Shown one piece after another: positions 1 through 8,787 of a stretch of 64,000 nucleotides of DNA (positions within the stretch are counted from its first letter, which is position 1; every line of letters begins with the position of its first letter). Source of the stretch: Psychrobacter submarinus. GTDB taxonomy: Bacteria; Pseudomonadota; Gammaproteobacteria; Pseudomonadales; Moraxellaceae. The DNA is taken from assembly GCF_904846685.1 (NCBI RefSeq), contig NZ_CAJHBQ010000001.1, positions 372,001-436,000 of the forward strand. The letters run 5' to 3'. The notes beneath the pieces are model-generated. The model made no database searches. It worked only from the letters and a program-made list of their open reading frames with translations, and was not told where the DNA came from. A program made the position numbers and the translations under genes.

Positions 1-772
1 AAGCTGCTATCGCAGCGACTAATAACAGCAAACGCCATAATAAATCACGTCTGTTATTACGCTTATGAGTCTGCCTAAATTGACTGACGCTATGACTATG
101 AGCGCTGTTATCAATCGCTATAGACGGTGGTACGCTGCTTGCCTCACTAGGGTCTTCTGTAGCCGTTGCAGCTATTGTAGATGCAGGCTTGCTAGATTCT
201 ATCGTTGTAGTAGCGACTTTATCAGAGTTTGACTCACTACTAACGCTGTCAGAGTCTGAGCTCCATCCTAAATTAGAATCCAAAATCGAATCAGAGCCAC
301 TATCTGCCCTCTCCTCTAGCAATACTGACTCTGCCCAAACTGGCAAATAATGACGAATCTCTACCTGCCGCTGCTGCAAAAACGCCGGTAAATACTGACC
401 ATCAGCTAATATTTTGAGCTCATGGTAAGACAAAACGCTCGCGCTTGTGATCAGTGCTATCGTGGTACTCTCATCAAGGTGATGTGTTGCAGCTAATTGG
501 TCGATAATACGCTTGCGCTGGTCTGGGTCTTGCCATAGCTCATGGAATAAAGAGCTCGCTGCTGTATCGGCTGTCGATAACTCAGTGGTTGTTAAGGCTA
601 CTGGAGTTGGCAGCTCAGCCGCTTGTAGCAGCTGGGTATAAACCTGCGGTTGAGCCAGACGCGCAATCAGTAGTGCATAAAACTGCTCTAATAAGCTGAT
701 ATGAGCAATGTTTTGCTCTGCTCCTAATAAGGGCAAACTGACACTTTGCTCAAGCTGTTCGATAATAGTCAT
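1..772 (-). CDS. Hypothetical protein with a C-terminal membrane anchor (partial, runs off the left edge)
   Basis: An open frame reads leftward from an ATG at 772 to the window edge without a stop, giving about 257 codons. The N-terminal 140 residues are helical-looking, beginning MTIIEQLEQSVSLPLL, with a segment WQDPDQRKRIIDQLAA. A Ser/Thr/Asp-rich linker follows, and the last visible residues are RRDLLWRLLLLVAAIAA, a basic patch leading into a likely transmembrane helix. Related Moraxellaceae proteins carry an OmpA-like domain after such a helix, but that part is outside the window, so OmpA membership is only a guess. The start is preceded by a weak purine stretch (aaagatgac). It is transcribed away from the rhomboid gene. 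Confidence 0.7.
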   Translation of the reverse strand, partial: MTIIEQLEQSVSLPLLGAEQNIAHISLLEQFYALLIARLAQPQVYTQLLQAAELPTPVALTTTELSTADTAASSLFHELWQDPDQRKRIIDQLAATHHLDESTTIALITSASVLSYHELKILADGQYLPAFLQQRQVEIRHYLPVWAESVLLEERADSGSDSILDSNLGWSSDSDSVSSESNSDKVATTTIESSKPASTIAATATEDPSEASSVPPSIAIDNSAHSHSVSQFRQTHKRNNRRDLLWRLLLLVAAIAA

Positions 773-1266
773 AAAGTCATCTTTACTAAGGTTAAAAAAG
801 AGTGATAGAAGTTTAATTTAGGAACCACTAGGTATCGTTACTAGGTAACATTACTAGGTCATCACAATACTATTATTATGTGCCGCGCCTATAAAACATA
901 ATTTGTATAGCTATGTAAATTCATCTGACAGGTAATTGTGATTTATCGTCAAAGACCTTAAGATGAAGTATATATAAGCGATAGCTAGTACGAACATGAA
1001 AAGATAAAAAACTTTAAGAAAACGTTACTGCGCTTTTATAGTCAATGAAGAGTTTTTTATATGGTGACGACTATATACTTTGTGATATAACTTGTGCTGC
1101 TCAGTATGAACAAGCAGATGCCTGTCATTACTATTCAATCATTATTAAAGCATAATTTTTGGCCTCTATTCGTTTTTTGCTGAGCCATTTTGGTATTGAT
1201 TTTAGTGTCATCTATTTGCCACTTATTTATATTTTTATCCATCAGGCGTTGCCTAAGGATTGTCTT
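773..1266. other. Intergenic region between divergent genes, with short direct repeats
   Basis: This stretch of about 490 bases separates two divergently read genes and must hold both promoters. The heptamer ACTAGGT occurs three times at 827, 840 and 853, an exact 13-base period, just upstream of the leftward gene. Nothing else coding is convincing. The open frame that starts at TTG 1159 is in frame with the rhomboid gene, but its extra 36 codons lack a good ribosome binding site. Confidence 0.5.
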
Positions 1267-1875
1267 TTGCTAAATCATACCACTCTTATTATCATCGTTA
1301 CGGTCATTGTCAGCTTGTTAGCTTGGCAAAATAAAGCCCTATTTAATCGGCTTATTTTTTATCCGCCAGCGATCACTGATGGTCAATGGGGCCGTTTCGT
1401 CACTCATGGTTTCATCCATGCAGATAGCATGCATTTGCTGTTTAACATGTTTACCTTGTACTTTTTTGGGCGTGCCATTGAGGGCTTATATCAACCTTTT
1501 TTAGGCGGCTTTGGGTTTATCGCTTTTTATATCTTGGCTATCATAGTGGCGATGATACCAAGCTACCTGAAGAATAAGAACAGCGCTAGTTATTTGAGCT
1601 TAGGAGCTTCGGGCGGGGTGTCAGCGGTGCTGTTTGCCTATATTTTATTAGCGCCATGGGATATGATTTATTTGTTTGCCATCGTCCCTATCCCTGCTAT
1701 TTTGTTTGCTGTGGCTTATGTGGCGTATAGCATTTATGCCAACAAGCGCGGCGGCTCTAATATCAATCACATGGCACATATGTGGGGCGGCGCTTTTGGG
1801 GTGATTGCGACTATTATCTTAGAGCCGCGGATACTACTTCACTTTATAAACGCTCTTCTCTCGCCTGGGTTTTAG
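1267..1875 (+). CDS. Rhomboid family intramembrane serine protease
   Basis: This is a small rhomboid protease that cleaves substrate helices inside the inner membrane. The catalytic serine lies in a GASGG motif (residue about 115 from this start) and the partner histidine in NHMAHMWGG (about residue 171). Upstream, HGFIHADSMHLLFNMFTLYFFG is the conserved L1/TM2 region of bacterial rhomboids. From TTG 1267 about six transmembrane segments are predicted by eye, as in GlpG. This TTG has AAGGA seven bases upstream. The frame is open back to TTG 1159, which would add a seventh helix, but I see no Shine-Dalgarno there. The physiological substrate cannot be told from sequence. Confidence 0.88.
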   Translation: MLNHTTLIIIVTVIVSLLAWQNKALFNRLIFYPPAITDGQWGRFVTHGFIHADSMHLLFNMFTLYFFGRAIEGLYQPFLGGFGFIAFYILAIIVAMIPSYLKNKNSASYLSLGASGGVSAVLFAYILLAPWDMIYLFAIVPIPAILFAVAYVAYSIYANKRGGSNINHMAHMWGGAFGVIATIILEPRILLHFINALLSPGF

Positions 1876-1957
1876 AGTGGATTACTTTTACACACTTTAT
1901 AGTAGTAGACGCTTTTAGTTGAGTCTTATACAGATTAGATAAGTTAGATTAGCCGTT

Positions 1958-2902
1958 ATGATTATAGATATTATTGGTGATATTCATGGTTATGCAGATA
2001 AACTTGCTGGGTTATTGACTCAGTTGGGTTATGTGCATAATGGTGAGTATTATGTACCACCTGCCAACCACCGCGCCTTATTTATTGGTGATTTGATTGA
2101 CCGTGGCTCGCAGCAACTACGGACGCTCGAGATCGTCTTTGCGATGCTCGATGCTGATGTTGCTGACGCTGTCATGGGTAATCATGAATACAATGCACTG
2201 GCTTATGCAACGCTTGATCCTTATAACGAGGCTCAGTATTTGCGCTCGCATACTGAGCTGCATACTCGCCAGCATGAGGCATTTTTGGCAGAAGCGCCGT
2301 TTGACTCTGCCAGCCACCACTATTGGCTTGAGCGCCTCTATGAGATTCCGCTTTGGCTTGAGACTGACTACGCCTGTTTTGTCCATGCTTGCTGGGATGT
2401 TGATAGTATGGCGATACTCAAACCCTTGCTGACCGCTGATAATTGCCTAACAAAAAATGCGTTGGTCATGACCTCGCAGCAGCCTAGTGTACATTTTGAC
2501 GCCCTAGAGCGGGTGTTAAAAGGGGTAGAGACGCCGCTACCCGAGGGTTTAGTCATGGTTGATAAAGAGGGCACTGAGCGCTCACGAGTGCGCGTACGTT
2601 GGTGGCTTGATGAGCTGAATAAAAAAACCCTTCATGAAGTAGCACGGGCACCCCAATCAGGCTTGGCGCAAATCCCAAAAGATGCGCTAGCTGAAAATAT
2701 CGACTTCGCCCTCAAGACCGATAAGCCTGTATTTGTGGGTCACTACTGGCTAACCGGTGAGCCGCAGCTGCTGAGCCCGCAGGTAGTCTGTATCGATTAT
2801 TCAGCGGCAGTCGATAGTGGCTACTTGACGTGCTATCAGCTCGATACTGAGCAGCCATTGCCGCTAGATAATGCTAATTTTGTGCAATACCGTCATGAGT
2901 AG
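1958..2902 (+). CDS. Metallophosphoesterase (PPP/ApaH-like)
   Basis: This 314-residue enzyme belongs to the calcineurin-like phosphoesterases. The metal-binding signature is complete: GDIHG near residue 7, GDLIDRG near 44, GNHEYN near 75, and a later histidine in FVGHYWL near 253. The layout resembles PrpE/ApaH-type enzymes that act on phosphoproteins or dinucleoside polyphosphates. The C-terminal half is longer than in ApaH and the substrate is not decided by the motifs. It begins 82 bases after the rhomboid gene on the same strand and may be cotranscribed with it. No strong ribosome binding site is visible before the ATG. Confidence 0.85.
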   Translation: MIIDIIGDIHGYADKLAGLLTQLGYVHNGEYYVPPANHRALFIGDLIDRGSQQLRTLEIVFAMLDADVADAVMGNHEYNALAYATLDPYNEAQYLRSHTELHTRQHEAFLAEAPFDSASHHYWLERLYEIPLWLETDYACFVHACWDVDSMAILKPLLTADNCLTKNALVMTSQQPSVHFDALERVLKGVETPLPEGLVMVDKEGTERSRVRVRWWLDELNKKTLHEVARAPQSGLAQIPKDALAENIDFALKTDKPVFVGHYWLTGEPQLLSPQVVCIDYSAAVDSGYLTCYQLDTEQPLPLDNANFVQYRHE

Positions 2903-3045
2903 ATGATTTATAGTTCATTACTAAGTCTACTAGCGTTAATAAAGCCGAAAACCTTATCATTTACATCTATCAGCTTATTATAAAAACTTGTCTTTACGGC
3001 AGTAGGGAAACTTTTGTATGATGGGCTTTTTGAGGATATTGCATC

Positions 3046-3591
3046 ATGAGCACACCACCTGTCGAACAACCAAGCCCTATTGCCTCCCCAGCTGGTCAGC
3101 CAAAAGTCGGTATCATTATGGGCTCGCAGTCTGATTGGGCCACTATGAGCGCGGCCGCGCAGCTATTAGCGGATTTCGATATTGCCTTTGCTTGTGAAGT
3201 GGTCTCCGCTCATCGTACGCCAGATAGGTTATTTGACTACGCTAAAAGTGCCAAAGACCAAGGCTTACAGGTGATCATTGCAGGCGCAGGCGGCGCAGCG
3301 CATCTGCCTGGTATGTGCGCTAGTCAAACCTCCCTACCCGTATTGGGCGTACCGGTGAAGTCCTCTATGCTTAGCGGCTGGGATAGTCTGCTCTCTATCG
3401 TACAAATGCCAAAGGGTGTCGCTGTCGGCACTTTAGCCATTGGTACCGCGGGCGCTTATAACGCTGCGTTATTAGCTATTCAAATACTAGCGCTACATGA
3501 TGAAGCAATCGCTAATAAATTACATGAGCTTAGAGAGCAGCAAACACAGACTATCTTAGCTAGCCCAACGCCTGGTATCATTAATAGCTGA
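3046..3591 (+). CDS. purE: 5-(carboxyamino)imidazole ribonucleotide mutase PurE
   Basis: PurE moves the carboxyl group of N5-CAIR to C4 of the imidazole ring in purine synthesis. The signature [10 protein letters not shown] (residues about 23-32) with its Ser and Asp is present, followed by SAHRTPDR and [12 protein letters not shown]. At 181 residues it is a normal class I PurE with a slightly extended Pro/Ser-rich N terminus. It is followed by purK, its partner enzyme, 207 bases downstream, with a hairpin terminator between them. The two may therefore not always share a transcript. Confidence 0.97.
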   Translation: MSTPPVEQPSPIASPAGQPKVGIIMGSQSDWATMSAAAQLLADFDIAFACEVVSAHRTPDRLFDYAKSAKDQGLQVIIAGAGGAAHLPGMCASQTSLPVLGVPVKSSMLSGWDSLLSIVQMPKGVAVGTLAIGTAGAYNAALLAIQILALHDEAIANKLHELREQQTQTILASPTPGIINS

Positions 3592-3682
3592 TAGTTAGTG
3601 TACAAAGCAGCTAAATGATTAGAAAATCGCTTTTTCAGTCGTTTCACTTGATATTTATTATCAGATGCGTTTAACTAAACCT

Positions 3683-3720
3683 AAGGTGCCTATAACGATA
3701 GCGCACCTTTTCTTATTTTT
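3683..3720 (+). terminator. Rho-independent terminator after purE
   Basis: AAGGTGC pairs with GCACCTT, and the inner CTAT/ATAG arms pair around an AACG loop with one bulged C. A run TTCTTATTTTT follows. It lies between purE and purK and could attenuate read-through. Confidence 0.7.
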
Positions 3721-3798
3721 ACTCTGATCCAAATCGCTTATTTTAAATCCCTAGAAAACCCAACTCACTGTACCCATTGCTAAATAAAAGAGCCTGTT

Positions 3799-5148
3799 AT
3801 GACCACCGCTAATGCCTATCCTACTTCTCAAACTATTCGTACCATCGGTATCTTAGGTGGTGGCCAGCTGGGCATGATGCTCGCTGAAGCTGCTCTGCCG
3901 CTTGGCTATCAGTGTGTGTTTTTGGAGGACAATGCTGCTTGTCCAGCCAGCCTTTACGGTACGGTTTATCATAGCGAACAGCTAGAGGACTTTATCGCCG
4001 CCGCTGACGTCTTTACTCTCGAGTTTGAGAACACACCGGCACAAACCGTACAGAAGCTCGCCAATCTAGCAAAATCAGGCAAAAACAAAGGCATGTTCCC
4101 GCCTCCTATCGCTCTAGATGTCGCGCAAGATCGCCTAAAAGAAAAGCAGATGTTCAATGAGCTAGATATCGCCACAGTGCCGTTTAGGGCCGTACATTCA
4201 TTAGCCGAGCTGCAGCAAGCTTGCCAAGACTTAGGGCTGCCTATCGTTTTGAAGACCAGCCGCGGCGGCTATGATGGCAAAGGTCAATATGTCATCAAAG
4301 AAGACAGCGACATTAAAGCAGCTTGGCAAGCGCTCAAAGACGCGGTATCGGGTAAAGGTAGTCTCACCCCTACTCCTGCACCGCTGATCGCTGAAGGCTT
4401 TATCAACTTTAGCCGCGAGGTGTCGATCATTGCAGCGCGTGGACAAGCAGGAGAGGTGCGCTGTTATGAGCTGGTAGAAAACCATCATCATCACGGTATA
4501 CTCGCCAAGACTCGAGCGCCAGCTGTCGGCACAAGCCACTTATTTCCTAAGGCAAAAGCGGCGATGACTACGCTGATGAATCATCTCGACTATGTCGGCG
4601 TCATGGCGCTTGAGCTTTTCGTCAGTAAAGACGCGCAAGGTCACGACTATCTGCTAGCCAATGAGATCGCGCCGCGCGTGCACAACTCTGGACACTGGAG
4701 CATTGAGGGGGCGATTACTAGTCAATTTGAGAATCATATCCGTGCAGTCGTAGGTTTGCCATTGGGCGATACTGACAATATCCATCCAGCGATTATGGTC
4801 AATGTTTTAGGACAATACCCTGATATCAAGGACGCGCTCGCTATCGATGGCGCGCACTATCACAGCTATCATAAAGAAGAGCGTGAAGATCGTAAAATCG
4901 CTCATATTACCTTGATGCCAAACGACGTGGCTGATCTAGACCCTGCTTTAGCTAAGCTTGTCACAGTATTGCCAAACAAAGTCGGATTAGATAAAACCAC
5001 CGAACTAGCCGCTAACACTAAAGACGCAAACTCTGAGGCTAGCGCTATAAGTAAGGATAAGACGCAAACCACTTCAGCAGCTAGCGAAACCGCTGCTACT
5101 AATAGCAGTCCTACAGTTAAAGAAACCAATCACAAGGTCAAAAAATAA
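3799..5148 (+). CDS. purK: 5-(carboxyamino)imidazole ribonucleotide synthase PurK, with a long tail
   Basis: PurK is an ATP-grasp enzyme that makes N5-CAIR from AIR, bicarbonate and ATP; PurE upstream then uses this product. The N terminus has the PurK signature IGILGGGQLGMMLAEAA (residues about 16-32), and the core contains KTSRGGYDGKGQY and NEIAPRVHNSGHW. The core fills about 385 residues, the usual family size. The remaining 50 to 60 residues form an Ala/Ser/Thr/Lys-rich tail with no fold I recognise, bringing the length to 449. Its stop shares one base with the start of the next gene, suggesting coupled translation. Confidence 0.96.
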   Translation: MTTANAYPTSQTIRTIGILGGGQLGMMLAEAALPLGYQCVFLEDNAACPASLYGTVYHSEQLEDFIAAADVFTLEFENTPAQTVQKLANLAKSGKNKGMFPPPIALDVAQDRLKEKQMFNELDIATVPFRAVHSLAELQQACQDLGLPIVLKTSRGGYDGKGQYVIKEDSDIKAAWQALKDAVSGKGSLTPTPAPLIAEGFINFSREVSIIAARGQAGEVRCYELVENHHHHGILAKTRAPAVGTSHLFPKAKAAMTTLMNHLDYVGVMALELFVSKDAQGHDYLLANEIAPRVHNSGHWSIEGAITSQFENHIRAVVGLPLGDTDNIHPAIMVNVLGQYPDIKDALAIDGAHYHSYHKEEREDRKIAHITLMPNDVADLDPALAKLVTVLPNKVGLDKTTELAANTKDANSEASAISKDKTQTTSAASETAATNSSPTVKETNHKVKK

Positions 5149-5597
5149 TGCAGATCTGGGTGGATGCTGATGCGGTGCCAATCGTTGCCAAAGACTTGAT
5201 TATCAAGACCGCTGAGCGCACGCAAACCATGGCGATATTTGTCGCCAACCAACCCATTAAGCTGCGTAAATCACCGCTGCTTTTAATGACGGTCGTGCCG
5301 CATGGTTTTGATAAAGCCGATGACTATATCGTTGAGCAGATTCAGGCAGGTGATTTGGCTATCACTAGCGACATTCCTTTAGCGAATGACATACTCGAGA
5401 AAGGCGGAATGGTTTTGACCCCGCGCGGGATGATTTATGATAAAAACAACATCAAGCAAAAGCTCAATATGCGCGACTTTATGGATACCATGCGCGGTAC
5501 GGGAATGTTAGAGCTACAAGAGATGAGTGGTCAAAAACCTTATGGCGAGCGCGACAAAAAAGCTTTTGCCGACGGTCTGAATCGTTTGGTACGCTAA
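5148..5597 (+). CDS. UPF0178 (YaiI/YqxD) family protein
   Basis: The 149-residue protein matches UPF0178/DUF188. It opens with MQIWVDADAVPIVAKDLI, and the conserved ITSDIPLANDILEKGG and LTPRGMIYDKNNIKQKLNMRDFMD follow. The family has a PIN-like fold with conserved aspartates and has been suggested to be a nuclease, but its role is not established. The ATG overlaps the purK stop (TAATG), so the two are probably translated together. Confidence 0.92.
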   Translation: MQIWVDADAVPIVAKDLIIKTAERTQTMAIFVANQPIKLRKSPLLLMTVVPHGFDKADDYIVEQIQAGDLAITSDIPLANDILEKGGMVLTPRGMIYDKNNIKQKLNMRDFMDTMRGTGMLELQEMSGQKPYGERDKKAFADGLNRLVR

Positions 5598-5602
5598 AGC
5601 TC

Positions 5603-5634
5603 CAAGCAAGTTTTTACATGACTTGCTTGTTTTG
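5603..5634 (+). terminator. Rho-independent terminator after the purK operon
   Basis: A perfect 9-base stem CAAGCAAGT/ACTTGCTTG with a 9-base loop is followed by a short T run, 5 bases after the UPF0178 stop codon. Confidence 0.8.
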
Positions 5635-5813
5635 CAAAGCGTATACACTCTGCTACCAAACACTATGTAATAGGCACTTGCGCTCACTCAAGATACTATC
5701 TATTTTTGTTATGCTAGTTTTAATTTCTTAAAATATTTAAACAAAGTAAACACTTAAACAAGATTCAAAATTTAAAATTTTAAGAAAATTAATCAATAAA
5801 AATAGGATAGTAT

Positions 5814-6452
5814 ATGAAAATTTTAGTAATAGGCGCTAGTGGCCGTGTTGGTAGTGACTTAGTCAAACAACTGCTAGCCGAGAATCATCAAGTCATCGGT
5901 ACCACTCGTCAAGAAGAGCAGCTGTTCTCTGATGATAATTACACTCAGCTAGATTTAGATATTATGGCTGACAAAGATAGCATCCAGCAGCAGCTAGAGG
6001 ATGATATAGAAGCGGTATACTTCGTGGCAGGTTCCGGCGGCAAAGAGATATTAGAAGTGGATCTGCATGGTGCGGTAAAGACAATGCAAGCGGTGCAAGA
6101 CAAAGGTATTAAGCGCTATATCATGCTCAGCACTGTGTTTTCTTTAGACACCAGCAAGTGGGATAACGAAGGCATTAAAGATCTAAAAGGCTATTATATC
6201 GGTAAGCACTACGCCGATCAGTGGTTGGTCAATGATAGTAGCCTTGATTATACTATCGTGCAGGCAGGTGCGCTAAAAGAGCGAGCTGGCACAGGCAAAA
6301 TCGCTATCGACAAAGATGAAGCCGGTGAAAATGCTATCGAAGATGTCGCAGCGACTTTGGTTGCGGTATTAAATGCCGATAATACTAGCAAAAAGGTCTT
6401 TAACATTCAAAATGGCGAGACCGCTATCAAAGAAGCGATTGCCAGTGTATAA
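5814..6452 (+). CDS. NAD(P)-binding Rossmann-fold protein (atypical SDR, YwnB/NmrA-like)
   Basis: The protein of 212 residues starts with a dinucleotide-binding loop, ILVIGASGRVGSDLVKQLL, and continues as an atypical short-chain dehydrogenase of the NAD(P)H-binding family. It has YFVAGSGGKEI, then LSTVFSLD, and YYIGKHYADQWL, where a YxxxK-like arrangement is only partly preserved. Such proteins act as oxidoreductases or redox sensors; the substrate is unknown. The leader is AT-rich and an AGGATAG-type ribosome binding site lies just before the ATG. It stands alone and converges on epmA. Confidence 0.83.
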   Translation: MKILVIGASGRVGSDLVKQLLAENHQVIGTTRQEEQLFSDDNYTQLDLDIMADKDSIQQQLEDDIEAVYFVAGSGGKEILEVDLHGAVKTMQAVQDKGIKRYIMLSTVFSLDTSKWDNEGIKDLKGYYIGKHYADQWLVNDSSLDYTIVQAGALKERAGTGKIAIDKDEAGENAIEDVAATLVAVLNADNTSKKVFNIQNGETAIKEAIASV

Positions 6453-6491
6453 ACGCTAGCGTTTGTCTAAAACAAGAGCAATTTGATAAAG

Positions 6492-6524
6492 AAGGATAAG
6501 TTATTGAACTTATCCTTTTCTTAT
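6492..6524. terminator. Bidirectional terminator between the SDR gene and epmA
   Basis: An 11-base perfect stem AAGGATAAGTT/AACTTATCCTT around ATTG is followed by TTCTTATTT on the plus strand. It sits exactly between two convergent genes. Confidence 0.8.
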
Positions 6525-7556
6525 TTACGCCAAACCACTTGGCAACGCGATCACCTCTGAGAGCTTGTCAGCGCCAGTGAGCACCATAAGCAGTCTATCT
6601 ACTCCTAACGCTATGCCGCTACACGGCGGCAAATCATCGCAAGCTGCTAGTAAGTACTCATCTATCGGCATCTGCGCCAAACCATGCGCTACGCGCTGCC
6701 TATTATCCGCCTCAAAACGCTCCCTCAAAGCTTGCCCATCTGCTAGCTCATCATAAGCATTCGCAATCTCAATACCGTCTATATAAAGCTCAAAGCGTTT
6801 GGCAATCAGGTTACCTTCTTTATCGAGACAGGTTTTGGCTAGCGCCGCTGTAGCGGGCGGATAATCGATAATCAGTGTGGGCAAATCATGACCGAGCTTA
6901 GGCTCCACGAGATGACTAAACAACAGATCAAGCCAGCCTTGCCGCATCTCTTCGCTATCTACCGCAAGTGGCTCTGGCGGCGCGATATCTATATTCGCCA
7001 GTCCCTTATCTTCTGCTACCGCTTTTAGCGCCTCAAGGCTAGCGCTTAGCGGATGAATACCGACATGATCCATAAACGCATCAATGTAACGGTAATGGTT
7101 CATAATAACCGGATAGCCATACAGCGCTTCTAGCAGCTTGCCCAACTCTTCAGCTAAATCGTTCAAGCTATAGTGCGGCTGATACCACTCTAGCATCGTA
7201 AACTCGATATTGTGCCGCGAGCCGATTTCGTTGTCCCGAAATACCGAGCAAATCTGATAAATCGCCACTTGCCAGCTGGCAAGTAAACGCTTCATCGCAA
7301 ATTCAGGAGAAGTATGCAAATAAAAGGGTCGCGGTTTATCTTGATAAGTGACCCGAGCAGCAACCGACTGCAAAAAAGTATCGGTGTTTGCCGCTTGTGA
7401 GAGGAGCGGTGTCTGTACTTCTAACACTTGGCGCTGAGCAAAAAACTGACGAGTCGCCACTAGCATCTGCCCACGCCTACGCGCCATCTCTAAGGTCATG
7501 GTTGGGGCGTAAGCGGGCTTATCAGTGCGCCTATCATCTGACATAGTGATACTCAT
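6525..7556 (-). CDS. epmA: Elongation factor P--(R)-beta-lysine ligase EpmA
   Basis: EpmA (PoxA/GenX/YjeA) is a class II lysyl-tRNA synthetase paralogue that attaches (R)-beta-lysine to elongation factor P. The 343 residues contain only the catalytic core, with no anticodon-binding domain. Class II motifs are clear: LHTSPEFAMKRLLA, CSVFRDNEIGSRHNIEFTMLEWY (motif 2), and GIALGVDRLLMVLTG (motif 3). The start is the first ATG at 7556; an in-frame ATG at 7544 (MSDDRR) is an alternative. pdxB lies upstream on the same strand, about 80 bases away. Partner genes efp and epmB are not in the window. Confidence 0.95.
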   Translation of the reverse strand: MSITMSDDRRTDKPAYAPTMTLEMARRRGQMLVATRQFFAQRQVLEVQTPLLSQAANTDTFLQSVAARVTYQDKPRPFYLHTSPEFAMKRLLASWQVAIYQICSVFRDNEIGSRHNIEFTMLEWYQPHYSLNDLAEELGKLLEALYGYPVIMNHYRYIDAFMDHVGIHPLSASLEALKAVAEDKGLANIDIAPPEPLAVDSEEMRQGWLDLLFSHLVEPKLGHDLPTLIIDYPPATAALAKTCLDKEGNLIAKRFELYIDGIEIANAYDELADGQALRERFEADNRQRVAHGLAQMPIDEYLLAACDDLPPCSGIALGVDRLLMVLTGADKLSEVIALPSGLA

Positions 7557-7635
7557 TATTGTTTACTACTAATCGGCTATTTTCAATGCTCATTGAATGT
7601 TAACTGGTTACTATTTTATGGCGACTTTACTTGGG

Positions 7636-8742
7636 CTATGACTGCCATTCACGGCGCAGATGATAGTCGCGCCTGAGCTGGTCAAAGTCATGGCCATTTA
7701 CTTGCCCATCCTTAACTGTCGCGCGCAGCTGCTCATCGTCTTGTTTGATATCGTAGAATCTATTTAGTTTATCAGGATTGGCTTTTAGCTCTGACCACAG
7801 ATATAGGTTATCTGGCAGCAAATTGTGCATAGACTGAGAAGGTGTAATTTTGAGCTCATCGCATAGCGCATCGTAGATCATTTGCGTACCGCGTAGTTTA
7901 CCTTCTAGGCTATAGCCAGCGATGTGCGGTGTGGCGATAGCAAGCTTGCCGAGTAATGACTCAGCCACCTGCGGCTCATGCTCGAATACATCGAGCACCA
8001 CTTGCCGATGGCTACGCTCGATATCCGCTGCTAACGCTGTCGCTTCAACTACCGGTCCACGGGCACTATTGATAAGTAACGTATCGGTAGGCATCTTCTG
8101 CAAAGCTGCCATATCGATCATATGGTAGGTGGGATAGTCGCTAGTCTTTTTATCCGTTAAAGGCACATGCAAGCTGACAACATTGCTTTGTAGCACTTGC
8201 TCAAAGCTTGCATTATTGAACTTCGACGGCGGCAATAAAGGGTCATAGCCGAGCACTTGCCAGCCTAAGTCAGTAGCGTATTGCGCCAATGTGTTGCCGA
8301 TATTACCTAAACCGATAATCCCTAAGGTTATGCTCTTAGACCAGTACTCTGGCCGCAAAGTCAAAATCGCGGTGAGCACATATTGGGCCACTGAATGCTT
8401 GCTAGAGCCTGCTGCATTCGCAAAATGAATATTACGCGCGCTCAGATAGGCCTGATCAACATGATCAGTGCCGATAGTAGCCGAACCGATAAATGTCACG
8501 CTACGATTATCCGCTAATAGCGACTCATTGATAGGCGTGACAGAGCGGATTAACAGCACGTCGGGCTGATGGGTAGCGAGCAATTGCGCGTCAATCTCAC
8601 GCCCTGCTACGCGAATGATGTTGACCGTTTGCTGAGTGTTTTTGCCAAGCGTCTGCGCATTAAAAAACTCATCAAGGCTTGCGATGTTGCTATCGGCAAT
8701 GATAGTCAAAGTAGCCGTTTTATCAGCTTTAGCATTAGACAT
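7636..8742 (-). CDS. pdxB: 4-phosphoerythronate dehydrogenase PdxB
   Basis: PdxB oxidises 4-phospho-D-erythronate in the DXP-dependent pyridoxal phosphate pathway. The 368 residues show the D-2-hydroxyacid dehydrogenase layout. There is an N-terminal substrate half with RSVTPIN and GSATIGTDHVD, the PdxB-type AAGSSKHSVAQYV, the NAD-binding loop GIIGLGNIGNTLAQ (about residues 143-156), NSARGPVVE, and a C-terminal dimerisation domain. The catalytic histidine is in ATPHIAGYS. It precedes epmA and follows the permease gene, all on the minus strand with short gaps. Confidence 0.95.
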   Translation of the reverse strand: MSNAKADKTATLTIIADSNIASLDEFFNAQTLGKNTQQTVNIIRVAGREIDAQLLATHQPDVLLIRSVTPINESLLADNRSVTFIGSATIGTDHVDQAYLSARNIHFANAAGSSKHSVAQYVLTAILTLRPEYWSKSITLGIIGLGNIGNTLAQYATDLGWQVLGYDPLLPPSKFNNASFEQVLQSNVVSLHVPLTDKKTSDYPTYHMIDMAALQKMPTDTLLINSARGPVVEATALAADIERSHRQVVLDVFEHEPQVAESLLGKLAIATPHIAGYSLEGKLRGTQMIYDALCDELKITPSQSMHNLLPDNLYLWSELKANPDKLNRFYDIKQDDEQLRATVKDGQVNGHDFDQLRRDYHLRREWQS

Positions 8743-8787
8743 CGTTAGGCTTCTTTTAAGATAGGGAGTATAAGTTTACCGCGCGTT

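Noticed and set aside
1159-1266. Upstream extension of the rhomboid gene from TTG 1159
   Set aside because: No ribosome binding site there, while TTG 1267 has AAGGA at ideal spacing and gives the six-helix core.
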